From: Oscillospiraceae bacterium
Lineage (GTDB): Bacteria > Bacillota > Clostridia > Oscillospirales > Ruminococcaceae
Direction: 5' to 3'
DNA length: 57,084 bases
Assembly: GCA_017518255.1 (NCBI GenBank)
Contig: JAFWVK010000057.1
Span: 1 to 57,084, forward strand
Both the position numbers and the translations under genes were made by a program. Position 1 is the first letter of the stretch, and the number at the start of each line of letters is the position of its first letter. The notes under the pieces are model-generated. The model was not told the DNA's origin and made no database searches. It was given only the letters and a program-made list of their open reading frames with translations. This document shows, piece after piece, positions 32,491 to 41,046 of this stretch.

Positions 32491-34701
32491 TCACAATGTT
32501 ACGTCCGGTTCCGCCGGAATCAGCGGATGCCGCTGAAAATCCATGCTGATTTCAAAGCTGTCCCAGTCCGCCTTGCAGAGTGCGATATTTTCTTCCGTCA
32601 GTGCTTCAATCTCCAGCTTTTCTGCGTTCGTTTCCGGAAAAATCACCGGCAGTGCCGCAATATCCCCGCACTGGTAATTGATCGTCGGAGCAATCGCTTT
32701 GAGCATCTCCTTTGCCGGTGCGGAATTGCACAGAGCAAGCAGATACAGGCGGTTTTCCGTGCCGAAAAAGCTCATTCCGCTGACATCAAAAATCTGTCCT
32801 GCCGGTTTCATACGGAAGGCGGCATCGGACGACGAAACCAGCGACCAGCTGACACTCGGCTGAAAATAATATGCCGTATTCTGCGGACGGGAGCGCAGCA
32901 TTCCCTTTTCATTGCGGAAATTCCGGATTTCCCTGCCGTCCCGCTCCCAGTTGACCACATAGAGGTCATTCCCGTACCATTTTCTGTAATCGCCGCCCTT
33001 ATTATACGGAAACCATTTTTTGCCGGAAGCCGCAGCGTCTTCCGCACAGGAAGCATTTTTGCAGACTGCATCCGCTGCAACTTCATACCAGCAGCGCAGG
33101 AACCGCGCATTACAGCCGGTTGCAAGCCCCTGCCGGACATCGGCAAGCGCGCCCAGCGGGGTTCCGCGGATAAAGGCGCTGCAAAGCGCATCATGCAGCC
33201 AATATGCAAACGGCTTTCTGGGGAGATTCCGGAAATGCGAGCTTTGAACGGAATAGCGCCATTTGCACGAGGGATCCGCAGCAGCGGCAAGCAGCTGCTT
33301 TTGCTGAAGCGAAACCGTGCTGGCAAAGTCGCTCAGCCGGATATAGATGCCGGGACGGTCGGTTTTCAGGTTACGGAGTGTGAACGCGCAGAGCGGAACC
33401 GTTGCATCGCGGAATACGGAATAGGCAAACTGAACCAGTGTTTCGACCGTCTGCGTCCGGTCAATCCGCTCACGCAGTTTTTCATAGGAACGGATGAACA
33501 TCCAGACATACGGAATCAGCAGCCCGATTCTGCCGCCCGGTTTGGTCAGTTCCATGCACCGGACTGTAAAAGCTGAGAACAGATCGGCGCTGTAATCGGG
33601 ATAATACCGGCGGATAAACGCCGAAAGCACATCATTCATGCTGCTGCGGTTCATATAGGGCGGATTGGTGCAAACAATGTCATACTGCTGCGAAAGCAGC
33701 TCCGCCGCAGCAGGTAGCGTTTCCGAAAGGATCCGGAATTCTCTGCTGTCAGCAGAAGGGCGCAGCAAAGATCCGAGCTGCACGGCATGTCCGGTTTCCG
33801 GAGAACCGGTATCATGGAAATGTGCAATCCGCAAATGAATTCCGGAAAGATCCGCGTCCGGACAAATCTGCCGCACCTTCATCAGCAGCGCAAAGGCGGT
33901 CAGGCGGTAAGCCCGCGGGTCGATATCCAGTCCGCAGAGATTCTGCTGCGGAATCCGCAGAGCGGCATCCTGTACACTGAATCCGTGCTCGCGGTAAATC
34001 CGGAGCAGAAGGTCAAACGCCGCAGTCAGCATATTGCCGCTGCCCATACAGGGGTCCATAAACGTCAGCGTCAGCGGATCGCACTCCTCCGCCGAATCCG
34101 CTCTGTCTCTGATGCAGTACAGCAGATCCGAACGGTCACGGCAGTATATTCCGAGCAGGTTTTCCGTCAGACAGCGAACAATCCAGTCCGGCGTAAAGAG
34201 CTGTGTGGCAGCGTGAATCTGCGCCGCAGAGACTTTCTGGTTCCGCTTTCTGCTCGCGGGCAGCATCGCTTTTTCCTCGCTGTTGTAATACTGATACAGT
34301 CTGCCGCAGATCGGAATGTTTTCGCGCCATTCCGACTCCGGGATTTCCAGCAGCAAAGATACGGGCGCATTTTTACCGTAAAGCTGCTCCGGCAGGCAGG
34401 AAATCCGCCCGTAAAAATCCGGTTCCGGAAACGCCGCGGGATATGCCTCATGCAGCCTTTTGCAGCAGGCGGCAAGTCTGCCGCGCAGCACGGCTTCCGC
34501 CTCTGCCATACCGGAAAGTCCTGCAAAAACCTGCCACTGTGCGGGCGCATTCACTTCCAGATACCGCAGCGAAACAAGCCGGAAAAACCAGCCGAATGCG
34601 GTCGATTCCGCTTCGCTGCGGCTCCCCGTAAACGAACCGGCGGCATCCGTCAGCGCACGGCGTGCCTGTACCGCAAAAAGCCGCTGAATATCCTTTTTCA
34701 T
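32491..34701 (-). CDS. pglX: orphan PglX/BREX-type adenine-specific DNA methyltransferase
   Basis: A 736-residue N6-adenine methyltransferase. The ATG at 34701 follows GGGAGGTG. The N-terminal part (AESTAFGWFFRLVSLRYLEV) is PglX-like. Motif I is FMDPCMGSGNMLTAAFDLL (about 215), motif IV is IVCTNPPYMNR (about 345), and the target-recognition half has YNKGGDYRKWYGNDLYVVNW and a final INYQCGDIAALPVIF. It is shorter than typical PglX (about 1,200), and none of brxA, brxB, brxC, pglZ or brxL is nearby. It may be a solitary methylase, a remnant, or an Eco57I-like type IIG enzyme; no nuclease motif is evident. Confidence 0.85.
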   Translation of the reverse strand: MKKDIQRLFAVQARRALTDAAGSFTGSRSEAESTAFGWFFRLVSLRYLEVNAPAQWQVFAGLSGMAEAEAVLRGRLAACCKRLHEAYPAAFPEPDFYGRISCLPEQLYGKNAPVSLLLEIPESEWRENIPICGRLYQYYNSEEKAMLPASRKRNQKVSAAQIHAATQLFTPDWIVRCLTENLLGIYCRDRSDLLYCIRDRADSAEECDPLTLTFMDPCMGSGNMLTAAFDLLLRIYREHGFSVQDAALRIPQQNLCGLDIDPRAYRLTAFALLMKVRQICPDADLSGIHLRIAHFHDTGSPETGHAVQLGSLLRPSADSREFRILSETLPAAAELLSQQYDIVCTNPPYMNRSSMNDVLSAFIRRYYPDYSADLFSAFTVRCMELTKPGGRIGLLIPYVWMFIRSYEKLRERIDRTQTVETLVQFAYSVFRDATVPLCAFTLRNLKTDRPGIYIRLSDFASTVSLQQKQLLAAAADPSCKWRYSVQSSHFRNLPRKPFAYWLHDALCSAFIRGTPLGALADVRQGLATGCNARFLRCWYEVAADAVCKNASCAEDAAASGKKWFPYNKGGDYRKWYGNDLYVVNWERDGREIRNFRNEKGMLRSRPQNTAYYFQPSVSWSLVSSSDAAFRMKPAGQIFDVSGMSFFGTENRLYLLALCNSAPAKEMLKAIAPTINYQCGDIAALPVIFPETNAEKLEIEALTEENIALCKADWDSFEISMDFQRHPLIPAEPDVTL

Positions 34702-34750
34702 TTGATGCACCTCCCTGATATTCCCGGATAAAAACTGCAGAAAACAGCAA

Positions 34751-34779
34751 AGCCTGAGGAGCAGCGGCATCCTCAGGCT
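34751..34779 (-). terminator. intrinsic terminator of the DUF624-like gene
   Basis: AGCCTGAGGA/TCCTCAGGCT (10-bp stem) with a 9-base loop is followed on the minus strand by TTGCTGTTTT, 7 bases after the upstream gene's stop. Confidence 0.85.
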
Positions 34780-34785
34780 TCAAAC

Positions 34786-35694
34786 TTACGAAATCACTTT
34801 TCCTTTTTTCGAGGATTCTTTTTTCGCCGGTTCCTCTTTGCCGCCGCGGTCGGTAAACAGGCGTTCCTCATCGTCGCCGTCATCCTCCGCCTCCGGATTC
34901 TGTTCACCGGATTCCTCATAATACGGGTTAATGACAAACTTCTGAATCACCGGATAATGCACAAACATCACAAGATATCCGATAAAAGCCGCAGGGAAGA
35001 ACGCAAACAGGAACATAAAATACGGGTTCAGAAGCAAAAGCAGGAACGAAATACCGAGCATCAGAAGAATTCCGAGCGTTGTGAGAATACACTGTTTCAC
35101 GGAAAGCACCGTCAGCATAAAGGAATTTTTCAGAACGCTGCTTTTTTTCAGTCTCGTTGTGACCTGAAGCGGAATCATGTAATAATTCATAAAAAGCAGA
35201 ACTACTGCAACGGAAAGCGAAATGCCGAACAGAATATACACCGCCTTACTCCCGCTTTGCTTTGCAAGCTGCGGATAAATCCAGTATCCGGAGACAACCG
35301 ACGCAATCACGGTCAGATCCAGAAGCCAGTACAGAAAGGCTGCGCCGAAATTGCTCTTAAAGCCTTTTTTGAATTCCTCACTGAAAAAGAACGCCTTATC
35401 CAGCACAATCAGCCGCAGAACCCGCGCACTGCCCGCCAGCGTCGGTCCGATCAGCAGCACCTGCACCAGCAGCAGAAAGAATACCATCGGAACCGTCAGG
35501 CTGTTCCTTGTCTCGACATAGACAATCAGCGAGAGAAGCAGCGGCGAATGAAGAAAAGTAATGGTCAGGTTCAGGGTCAGCAGCTTTCCGAAATTGCGCC
35601 AGAGCAATTCCCAGAAGCGGAAAAAGGGCTTTTTTTTCGGGGCATTCGGGTCAATTCCCCGCCCCGGATTCTGATAACTCCGAAAGAGTCCCAT
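34786..35694 (-). CDS. DUF624/YesL-like membrane protein
   Basis: A 302-residue polytopic protein. It starts MGLFRSYQNPGRGIDPNAPK, followed by FFRFWELLWRNFGKLLTLNL, typical of YesL/DUF624 proteins. Five or six membrane segments lie between about 32 and 240, and the C-terminal 50 residues are Glu/Lys-rich and cytoplasmic. The family is common near sugar ABC transporters, but none is nearby. It follows the SpoIIM-like gene by 42 bp. Confidence 0.82.
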   Translation of the reverse strand: MGLFRSYQNPGRGIDPNAPKKKPFFRFWELLWRNFGKLLTLNLTITFLHSPLLLSLIVYVETRNSLTVPMVFFLLLVQVLLIGPTLAGSARVLRLIVLDKAFFFSEEFKKGFKSNFGAAFLYWLLDLTVIASVVSGYWIYPQLAKQSGSKAVYILFGISLSVAVVLLFMNYYMIPLQVTTRLKKSSVLKNSFMLTVLSVKQCILTTLGILLMLGISFLLLLLNPYFMFLFAFFPAAFIGYLVMFVHYPVIQKFVINPYYEESGEQNPEAEDDGDDEERLFTDRGGKEEPAKKESSKKGKVIS

Positions 35695-35736
35695 CAGAAC
35701 ACACTCCTGTCTTTTGATATTTCATCGGTTCCTGTT

Positions 35737-36399
35737 TCAAACGGATGATACACCGTACAGCAATCGGTCATTCATCATCCAGAGCAGAACCGTGTGCATT
35801 CCGGCAAGCAGCACCAGAATCAGCAGCCATTCCGCCATTTTGAGCAAAAAGCCGTGCTGCTCTTCGGAAACCGTTTCTTCGGTCTGTCCGCGCAGCAGAT
35901 ACCGCGCCGTACTGCCCGAAAGCCGGAGCGCTTTCCGGAGCGCATAGACAAACACCAGCATACTCAGAAACGCAAGCGGTAAAATCAGCACAGCCGCCGC
36001 ATAAAATGCACGGCGGAACGGATAAACCGCAAAGCATTCCGCCATTGCCAGCCCGGCAGCGGTTCCGCGGGCAAACAGCAGAAGCAGAAGCAATGCCTGT
36101 CCGAACGCAGCGCTTCCGCAGAACAGGATTCCGCAGAGCGTGCCGACCATCGGCAGCAGCGCGCCGGTAAACACATCCCAGAGTGTTCTTGCGGAGACAG
36201 AGACACGAAGCCCCTGCGTCAGAAGCGGAACCGAAATCAGACACGGAATTTTCAAAAACAGAAATACACCTGTCCCGACTCCCGCAATACAGAGCGAAAG
36301 CAGAAGCCGGACCGGATCCGGCGGCTTCCGGAGTACGGCAGTCAGGCGGCTTGTCCGCGCCGACAGTGTCTGATACAGCAATTGATTCATCGCTTTCAT
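35737..36399 (-). CDS. SpoIIM-like membrane protein
   Basis: A 220-residue protein with about five membrane segments. The ATG at 36399 is chosen because GCGGAGGG is 6 bases before it, whereas an ATG at 36405 would be too close. A central segment (LLLLLFARGTAAGLAMAE) is similar in form to stage II sporulation protein M family members, where an LF-x-x-G-x-x-x-G block occurs between helices. The assignment is tentative. The window also has spoIIID, so sporulation genes are expected. Confidence 0.5.
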   Translation of the reverse strand: MKAMNQLLYQTLSARTSRLTAVLRKPPDPVRLLLSLCIAGVGTGVFLFLKIPCLISVPLLTQGLRVSVSARTLWDVFTGALLPMVGTLCGILFCGSAAFGQALLLLLLFARGTAAGLAMAECFAVYPFRRAFYAAAVLILPLAFLSMLVFVYALRKALRLSGSTARYLLRGQTEETVSEEQHGFLLKMAEWLLILVLLAGMHTVLLWMMNDRLLYGVSSV

Positions 36400-36445
36400 A
36401 TGCATCCCTCCGCTTCAGCATATGCGGGGGATACCGGATCTATTC

Positions 36446-37258
36446 TTATTTTTTGATTCCGGCAAGCTCATAGGCGCGGGCGGTGCAGCTCTCGCAGCAC
36501 TTCTGCACCGTTCCGGTCAGATCGCCTGCATAGAGTTTATCCAGTCCGGCAAGCGTTGTGCCGCCCGGAGAGGACACCATCTTAATCAGCTCGTCAATCG
36601 AATATCCGGAATCCGTCATCATTTTTGCAGAACCGGTCATCGCCTGTGCAAACAGTCTGAGTGCTGCGCCGTCATCCAGCCCGACGGTTTTTGCGTAATC
36701 CAGAAAGCCCTTTGCAAAGAGATACAGGAATGCCGGACTGGAGCTGTTGACTGCGATGATTTCCCGCATCCTGTCCTCCGGAATTTCCTCTGCAATGCCG
36801 CAGGTTGCAAACATTGCCTTTGCCAGTGCGAATTCGGAATCGGTAATGCCGTCGCATTTCGCGAGCGCAGTCGCGCCGAGACCGAGCATCAGCGGCGTAT
36901 TCGGCATACAGAGAATAATCCGCGCATCTGCAATTGTGTGCTGACGGATGAATTCCGCGGAAATACCGGCACAGATTGAAATAATCACCTGTTCTCTGCG
37001 CAGCTTCAGCGCATCGAGCACACCGCCGAGCACCTGCGGCTTGACCGCAAGCACGAGATAATCCGCAGCATCGCAGAGTGCCTGTGCGCTTTCACAGCCG
37101 GTCACGCCGGCATCTGCCAGCCGGTTCAGCTTGTCCGCATCTGTATCGAATGCCAGAATATTTTTGATCTCACCGTTTTTGCAGAGTCCGGAAGCAGCAA
37201 TCCCCCGCATCATTGCCGAGCCCATATTGCCGGCGCCTAAAAATCCGAGTGTCATCAT
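36446..37258 (-). CDS. proC: pyrroline-5-carboxylate reductase
   Basis: A 270-residue NAD(P)H-dependent reductase that makes proline from pyrroline-5-carboxylate. The Rossmann motif is LGFLGAGNMGSAMM at the N-terminus, with the family signature near DSGYSIDELIKMVSSPGGTT (about 212-231). The ATG at 37258 follows GAGAGG at 8-base spacing. It has its own promoter; proA and proB are not nearby. Confidence 0.96.
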   Translation of the reverse strand: MMTLGFLGAGNMGSAMMRGIAASGLCKNGEIKNILAFDTDADKLNRLADAGVTGCESAQALCDAADYLVLAVKPQVLGGVLDALKLRREQVIISICAGISAEFIRQHTIADARIILCMPNTPLMLGLGATALAKCDGITDSEFALAKAMFATCGIAEEIPEDRMREIIAVNSSSPAFLYLFAKGFLDYAKTVGLDDGAALRLFAQAMTGSAKMMTDSGYSIDELIKMVSSPGGTTLAGLDKLYAGDLTGTVQKCCESCTARAYELAGIKK

Positions 37259-37300
37259 AATGATTTCCTCTCTGTTCTTATTTTTGGTTTTGCTTTGTCT

Positions 37301-37329
37301 ATTATACAATATTACGGCAAAAAAAGCAA
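37301..37329 (-). promoter_or_regulatory. sigma-A promoter of proC
   Basis: On the minus strand TTGCTT (37324-37329) and TATAAT (37301-37306) are 17 bp apart, about 43 bp before the proC ATG. Between it and the folC stop, an A/T-only inverted repeat TTTATAAAA/TTTTATAAA lies near 37366-37390. Confidence 0.7.
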
Positions 37330-37406
37330 GTGTGCCCGAAACAGGGGAGTGAAGGAATCACAGCGTTTATAAAAAACTCTGTTTTATAAAGTGCTTCTGC
37401 GGTAAA

Positions 37407-38696
37407 TCAGAACTTGCAGGCAGAGTCTGGTACACACTGCGCGGCATTCAGCGCCGAAACAAATTCGCGGTAAAGATAAAGCGAGCCCAGTCCGATGACC
37501 GGCATTCCGCTGCTGCACGCACGTACCAGTGCATCCGTTACGGTGATGCAGGAGTGTGCCGGTATTCCGGCTTCTGCATAAACAGCACAGAGCTTTTCCG
37601 CATCCAGCGCCCGCGGATTGTCCGGTTTTACGGTATAGACCTGTGCAGCAAGCGGCTTCAGCATCTCCGGATAACACCGGTACTCCTTGTCCGCCATCAC
37701 ACCGGTCACAAAAACCAGATTTTGCCGCTTTCCGAAATAGCACGCAAGACTTTCCGCAGTTTTCCGCATCCCGTCGGGATTGTGCGCGCCGTCAAAAATG
37801 ACCGCCGGATTCTGACTGAGAAGCTCAAAGCGTCCGTGCCAGCGGCAGGCGGAAAGCCCTTGCCGAACCGCATCATCCGGAATCTCAAAGCCCTGCCGGC
37901 GCAGGATTGTGACTGCCTGCAAAACAAGCGCCGCATTCTCCGGCTGATACATGCCGAGCAGCGGCAGATACAGGCTGCCGAACTGCAGTGTTCCGAGCCG
38001 TGTCCCTGAAAGGGAAAATTCTGTTTCCGTAATAATCTGCTGTCTGTGCTCTGCCGGTGCATGCAGCCGCTTTGCATAAGCATCTATTACGCGCAGCGCT
38101 TCGGAGTTCCGGCAGCCGATCAGAACCGGACAGCCTTCCTTGATGATTCCCGCTTTCTGGAGGGCAATCTCCGCAATCGTATTGCCGAGAAATGCACAGT
38201 GATCCTTCCGGATATTGGTTATTACGGAAAGAACAGGATATTCTATGACATTTGTGCAGTCCGTTCCGCCGCCCATGCAGCATTCTATCACGGAAGCGCC
38301 GCATTTTTCCTTTGCAAACAGCAGATACGCCGCAGCTGCAAGGATTTCAAACTCTGTCGGCGGGTCGGTCATCTGTTCTGCCTGTGCCTGCACCTCTGTC
38401 AGAAGCGATGCAAATGTCTCATCAGACGCCGGCTCTCCGTCAATCCGGTAGTATTCATTCACCGAACACAGTGCGGGAGAAGCAAAATGCCCTGTCCGGA
38501 TGCCCGCTGCATGTAACACCGCAGCGAGCATTGCACCGACAGAGCCTTTTCCGTTTGTTCCGGCTATATGAATCACGCGCAGATTCCGCTGCGGATTGCC
38601 GAGCCGGTCCGCGAGTTCACGGACTCTGGCAAGCCCCAGCCGTGCACCGCGTGCCGAAGCCTGCTTCAGATAGTCCAGAGCCTCCTGATAATTCAT
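37407..38696 (-). CDS. folC: folylpolyglutamate synthase / dihydrofolate synthase
   Basis: A 429-residue Mur-ligase-family enzyme that adds glutamates to folates, keeping them in the cell. The P-loop is HIAGTNGKGSVGAMLA (about 42-57), with the C-terminal domain DGAHNPDGM and the family motif RKDHCAFLG. It forms an ATGA overlap with folT, so import and trapping of folate are translated together. The gene lies in the THF-riboswitch transcript. Confidence 0.96.
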   Translation of the reverse strand: MNYQEALDYLKQASARGARLGLARVRELADRLGNPQRNLRVIHIAGTNGKGSVGAMLAAVLHAAGIRTGHFASPALCSVNEYYRIDGEPASDETFASLLTEVQAQAEQMTDPPTEFEILAAAAYLLFAKEKCGASVIECCMGGGTDCTNVIEYPVLSVITNIRKDHCAFLGNTIAEIALQKAGIIKEGCPVLIGCRNSEALRVIDAYAKRLHAPAEHRQQIITETEFSLSGTRLGTLQFGSLYLPLLGMYQPENAALVLQAVTILRRQGFEIPDDAVRQGLSACRWHGRFELLSQNPAVIFDGAHNPDGMRKTAESLACYFGKRQNLVFVTGVMADKEYRCYPEMLKPLAAQVYTVKPDNPRALDAEKLCAVYAEAGIPAHSCITVTDALVRACSSGMPVIGLGSLYLYREFVSALNAAQCVPDSACKF

Positions 38697-39247
38697 TTTT
38701 TCAGCATCCTTCCCAGCTGTTCGGAAAACGCCCGGTTCTTCATCAGCATCAGAATCAGGGTGCTCTCCGCAGCGCCGATTACGAGATACAGCGGAATACG
38801 CGGCACAACTGCAAGCAGCGTATAATGATAGTAAATCATCAGTCCGGCTGACTTGATAATCATAGACGCAAAAATATGTGCCGTCATAACAGAGCCGTAG
38901 ACACGGAACGGCAGCTTCTGCCCTTCTGTCATCCGGAAAAGCAGTCCGGCGATCAGTCCGATGCAGCCCGCACCAAGCGTAATGATCGGGTTGACCGAAT
39001 AGCCGGCAATCATACAGCCGATGAGATCGGCAACCACGCCGGTTATGAATCCGGCAGGCGCACCGAGAAAAATCCCGGCCATCAGCAGCGGCAGATTTTC
39101 AAAGCTCACGCGGATTGTTCCGCCGATATTGATGGCAAGCAGCTTGCCGAATATAATACTCATTGCGGCAAACAGCGCCATCAGCGTCAAAACGCGGACA
39201 TTTCTGAACACTTCAAACGGATTGCGGGCAACAGCTTCTTTTTTCAT
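38693..39247 (-). CDS. folT: folate ECF transporter S component FolT
   Basis: A 184-residue integral membrane S component of an energy-coupling factor transporter. About six membrane segments are visible, with typical RVSFENLPLLMAGIFLGAPA and GFITGVVADLIGC. The ligand is assigned from context: a THF riboswitch lies upstream and folC overlaps at the 3' end. The shared EcfA/EcfT module is not in the window. AAAGGAG lies in the terminator arm before the ATG. Confidence 0.9.
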   Translation of the reverse strand: MKKEAVARNPFEVFRNVRVLTLMALFAAMSIIFGKLLAINIGGTIRVSFENLPLLMAGIFLGAPAGFITGVVADLIGCMIAGYSVNPIITLGAGCIGLIAGLLFRMTEGQKLPFRVYGSVMTAHIFASMIIKSAGLMIYYHYTLLAVVPRIPLYLVIGAAESTLILMLMKNRAFSEQLGRMLKK

Positions 39248-39291
39248 AAAAAAACACTCCTTTATGCAATAACTGAATGCACAAAGGAGTG
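39248..39291 (-). terminator. riboswitch terminator that also hides the folT ribosome site
   Basis: CACTCCTTTGTGCA/TGCATAAAGGAGTG (14-bp stem with one G-U, 39255-39291) is followed by seven Ts (39248-39254) directly before the folT ATG. The ribosome site AAAGGAG lies in the 3' arm, so the same stem can stop transcription or block translation. Confidence 0.82.
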
Positions 39292-39307
39292 ATGCAGATT
39301 CCTTTAT

Positions 39308-39420
39308 GCCTCAGCGGGATGCGAAAGCCTTACCGCAAATACCGGTTCCGGTATTTTTCGTCCGCACGGCAACTCCCCGTCCGCACGGCACTTAACGCAA
39401 GACAATCTACTCTGGTGCAG
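39308..39420 (-). ncRNA. THF (tetrahydrofolate) riboswitch
   Basis: On the minus strand the family's conserved blocks AGAGTAGA (39406-39413) and GCGTTAAGTG (39389-39398) appear in the right order, followed by GC-rich hairpins, a perfect TACCGGAACCGGTA hairpin and the 3' block GCATCCCGCT (about 39314-39323). The position before a folate-transporter gene is the usual one. The TGCCGTGCGGAC repeat within it is a variable stem. No consensus promoter is clear in the 50 bases up to the pfkA stop. Confidence 0.88.
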
Positions 39421-39472
39421 GGAAATGTATCCGAAAAAGGATTTTCCCTGCGCGGCATGTATAATTTTCGGA

Positions 39473-40432
39473 TCAGATGCTGATAATCTGGGTCAGATCA
39501 TAAATGTCATCGTCAAACTTCTTTTTCATCTGAAGGGCTTCCTGAATGTCGTAGTCTACAAGCTCATTGCCGCGGACGCCGACTGCGCGGTTGCCGATTC
39601 CTTTTTCCAGCAGATTGACGGCATAGTTGCCCATCCGGCTGGCAAGGACTCTGTCGCGGACTGTCGGAGAACCGCCGCGCTGCACATGACCGAGAATGGT
39701 TGCACGGGACTCAATGCCGGTTTTTTCCTCAATTTCCTTTGCAATTTCCACGGAATGGCCGATACCTTCTGCCACGACGATGATGAAATTCTGTTTGCCG
39801 AGCTTACGGCTGTTCTGCATTTTCTCGATAATTGCGCTCAGATCGTAGGGCTTCTCCGGACACAGAACCTCAACGGCGCCGCAGGCAACTGCCGCATTGA
39901 CCGCAATATAGCCTGCGCCTCTGCCCATAACCTCAACAACGGAACAGCGGTCATGGCTGTGGCTGGTATCGCGGAGCTTATCGACCAGATCCACGACGGT
40001 ATTCATTGCCGTATCGTAACCGATTGTGAAATCGGTACTGGAGATATCGTTGTCAATCGTACCCGGCAGACCGATGCAGGGAATCCCGTGGCGGGAAAGG
40101 TCGCCTGCGCCGCGGTAGGAGCCGTCGCCGCCGATGACAACCAGTCCTTCGATGCCAAGATCGTGGCACGTCTGGACAGCCTTCTGAACGCCTGCCTCCT
40201 CCTTGAATTCAAGACAGCGGGCAGTAAAGAGAAGTGTGCCGCCGCGCTGGATGATGGAAGAAACCGAACGTGCGTTCATATCAAACACATCGCGGTTCAG
40301 CAGGCCGTTATAGCCTCTGCGGATACCGACAACCTCCATCCCCTTATACAGTGCGGTACGCACAACCGCACGGATCGCTGCATTCATGCCCGGCGCATCT
40401 CCGCCGCTGGTCAGTACACCGATTCGCTTCAT
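39473..40432 (-). CDS. pfkA: ATP-dependent 6-phosphofructokinase
   Basis: A 319-residue glycolytic enzyme that phosphorylates fructose-6-phosphate. MKRIGVLTSGGDAPGMNAAI, VIGGDGSYRGAG and GTIDNDISSTDFTIGYDTA are the ATP and substrate motifs. Gly in GGDGS, as in Bacillus PfkA, supports ATP over PPi. The ATG at 40432 follows AGGAGG. Its length and motifs are canonical. Confidence 0.98.
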   Translation of the reverse strand: MKRIGVLTSGGDAPGMNAAIRAVVRTALYKGMEVVGIRRGYNGLLNRDVFDMNARSVSSIIQRGGTLLFTARCLEFKEEAGVQKAVQTCHDLGIEGLVVIGGDGSYRGAGDLSRHGIPCIGLPGTIDNDISSTDFTIGYDTAMNTVVDLVDKLRDTSHSHDRCSVVEVMGRGAGYIAVNAAVACGAVEVLCPEKPYDLSAIIEKMQNSRKLGKQNFIIVVAEGIGHSVEIAKEIEEKTGIESRATILGHVQRGGSPTVRDRVLASRMGNYAVNLLEKGIGNRAVGVRGNELVDYDIQEALQMKKKFDDDIYDLTQIISI

Positions 40433-40515
40433 AATTTTTATTCCTCCTTGCATTCACTTTTTCCGCCTTCCGTTCTGAGGCGGAATGATTTCATCAGACA
40501 TACTCTATCACTTTT

Positions 40516-40543
40516 ATTTTACCACTTTTTCAGAATTTGTCAA
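40516..40543 (-). promoter_or_regulatory. sigma-A promoter of pfkA
   Basis: On the minus strand TTGACA (40538-40543) and TAAAAT (40516-40521) are 16 bp apart, about 84 bp before pfkA. Confidence 0.72.
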
Positions 40544-40609
40544 GGGGCAATTTTCCGCTTTTCGCCGGTTATGCAAATTTGCACAAAAAGTCTTTGCGTT
40601 TTTTCGGAT

Positions 40610-40936
40610 TTACAGGATGCTGTTTCTGTTGTTCCGCTCTGCATACCGCCGCTGCTGCTCATATTTGCGTTTGGTTGCCAGTCCGCCGCGGATATGCCGC
40701 TCCTGCTTGTTCCGCTCGGTGATCTCGCGCACTCTCTCGTACAGTCCCGCATGAAGCGCCGGCAGACGGACAGAAATATCCTTGTGGACAGTTGACTTGG
40801 AAACGCCGAAAACCTTAGCTGTACCGCGGACAGTTGCTTCATGCTCTGCTATGTAGGTGCCGAGACGCACGGCTCGGTCATCGAGTGCCTTGGAACGGGC
40901 ATCTGCCGCATAGGCGGGCAGGGTATGTTTTCTCAC
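40610..40936 (-). CDS. spoIIID: sporulation transcriptional regulator SpoIIID
   Basis: A 108-residue DNA-binding protein of the mother-cell sporulation pathway. The core TVRGTAKVFGVSKSTVHKDI and the basic end HIRGGLATKRKYEQQ match Bacillus SpoIIID closely. The protein starts at GTG 40936 after GAGGAG and has a slightly longer N-terminus than in Bacillus. It follows a lipoprotein terminator and is transcribed in the same direction as pfkA. Confidence 0.95.
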   Translation of the reverse strand: MRKHTLPAYAADARSKALDDRAVRLGTYIAEHEATVRGTAKVFGVSKSTVHKDISVRLPALHAGLYERVREITERNKQERHIRGGLATKRKYEQQRRYAERNNRNSIL

Positions 40937-41012
40937 TGTACTTCACTCCTCGCTCGGATCCGTTTTGCGGGAATCCGTCCTGCTTTCAGCATATGCGGGG
41001 AGCGGCAAAGAA

Positions 41013-41041
41013 ATGCAGCCGGGCGGAAAACCCGGCTGCAT
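41013..41041 (-). terminator. intrinsic terminator
   Basis: ATGCAGCCGGG/CCCGGCTGCAT (11-bp perfect stem, 7-base loop) is followed on the minus strand by TTCTTT. It ends the lipoprotein gene just upstream. Confidence 0.85.
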
Positions 41042-41046
41042 CAGGA

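Noticed and set aside
32491..34701. complete BREX or restriction island
   Set aside because: No partner genes occur within the window on either side; flanks are heat-shock and membrane-protein genes.
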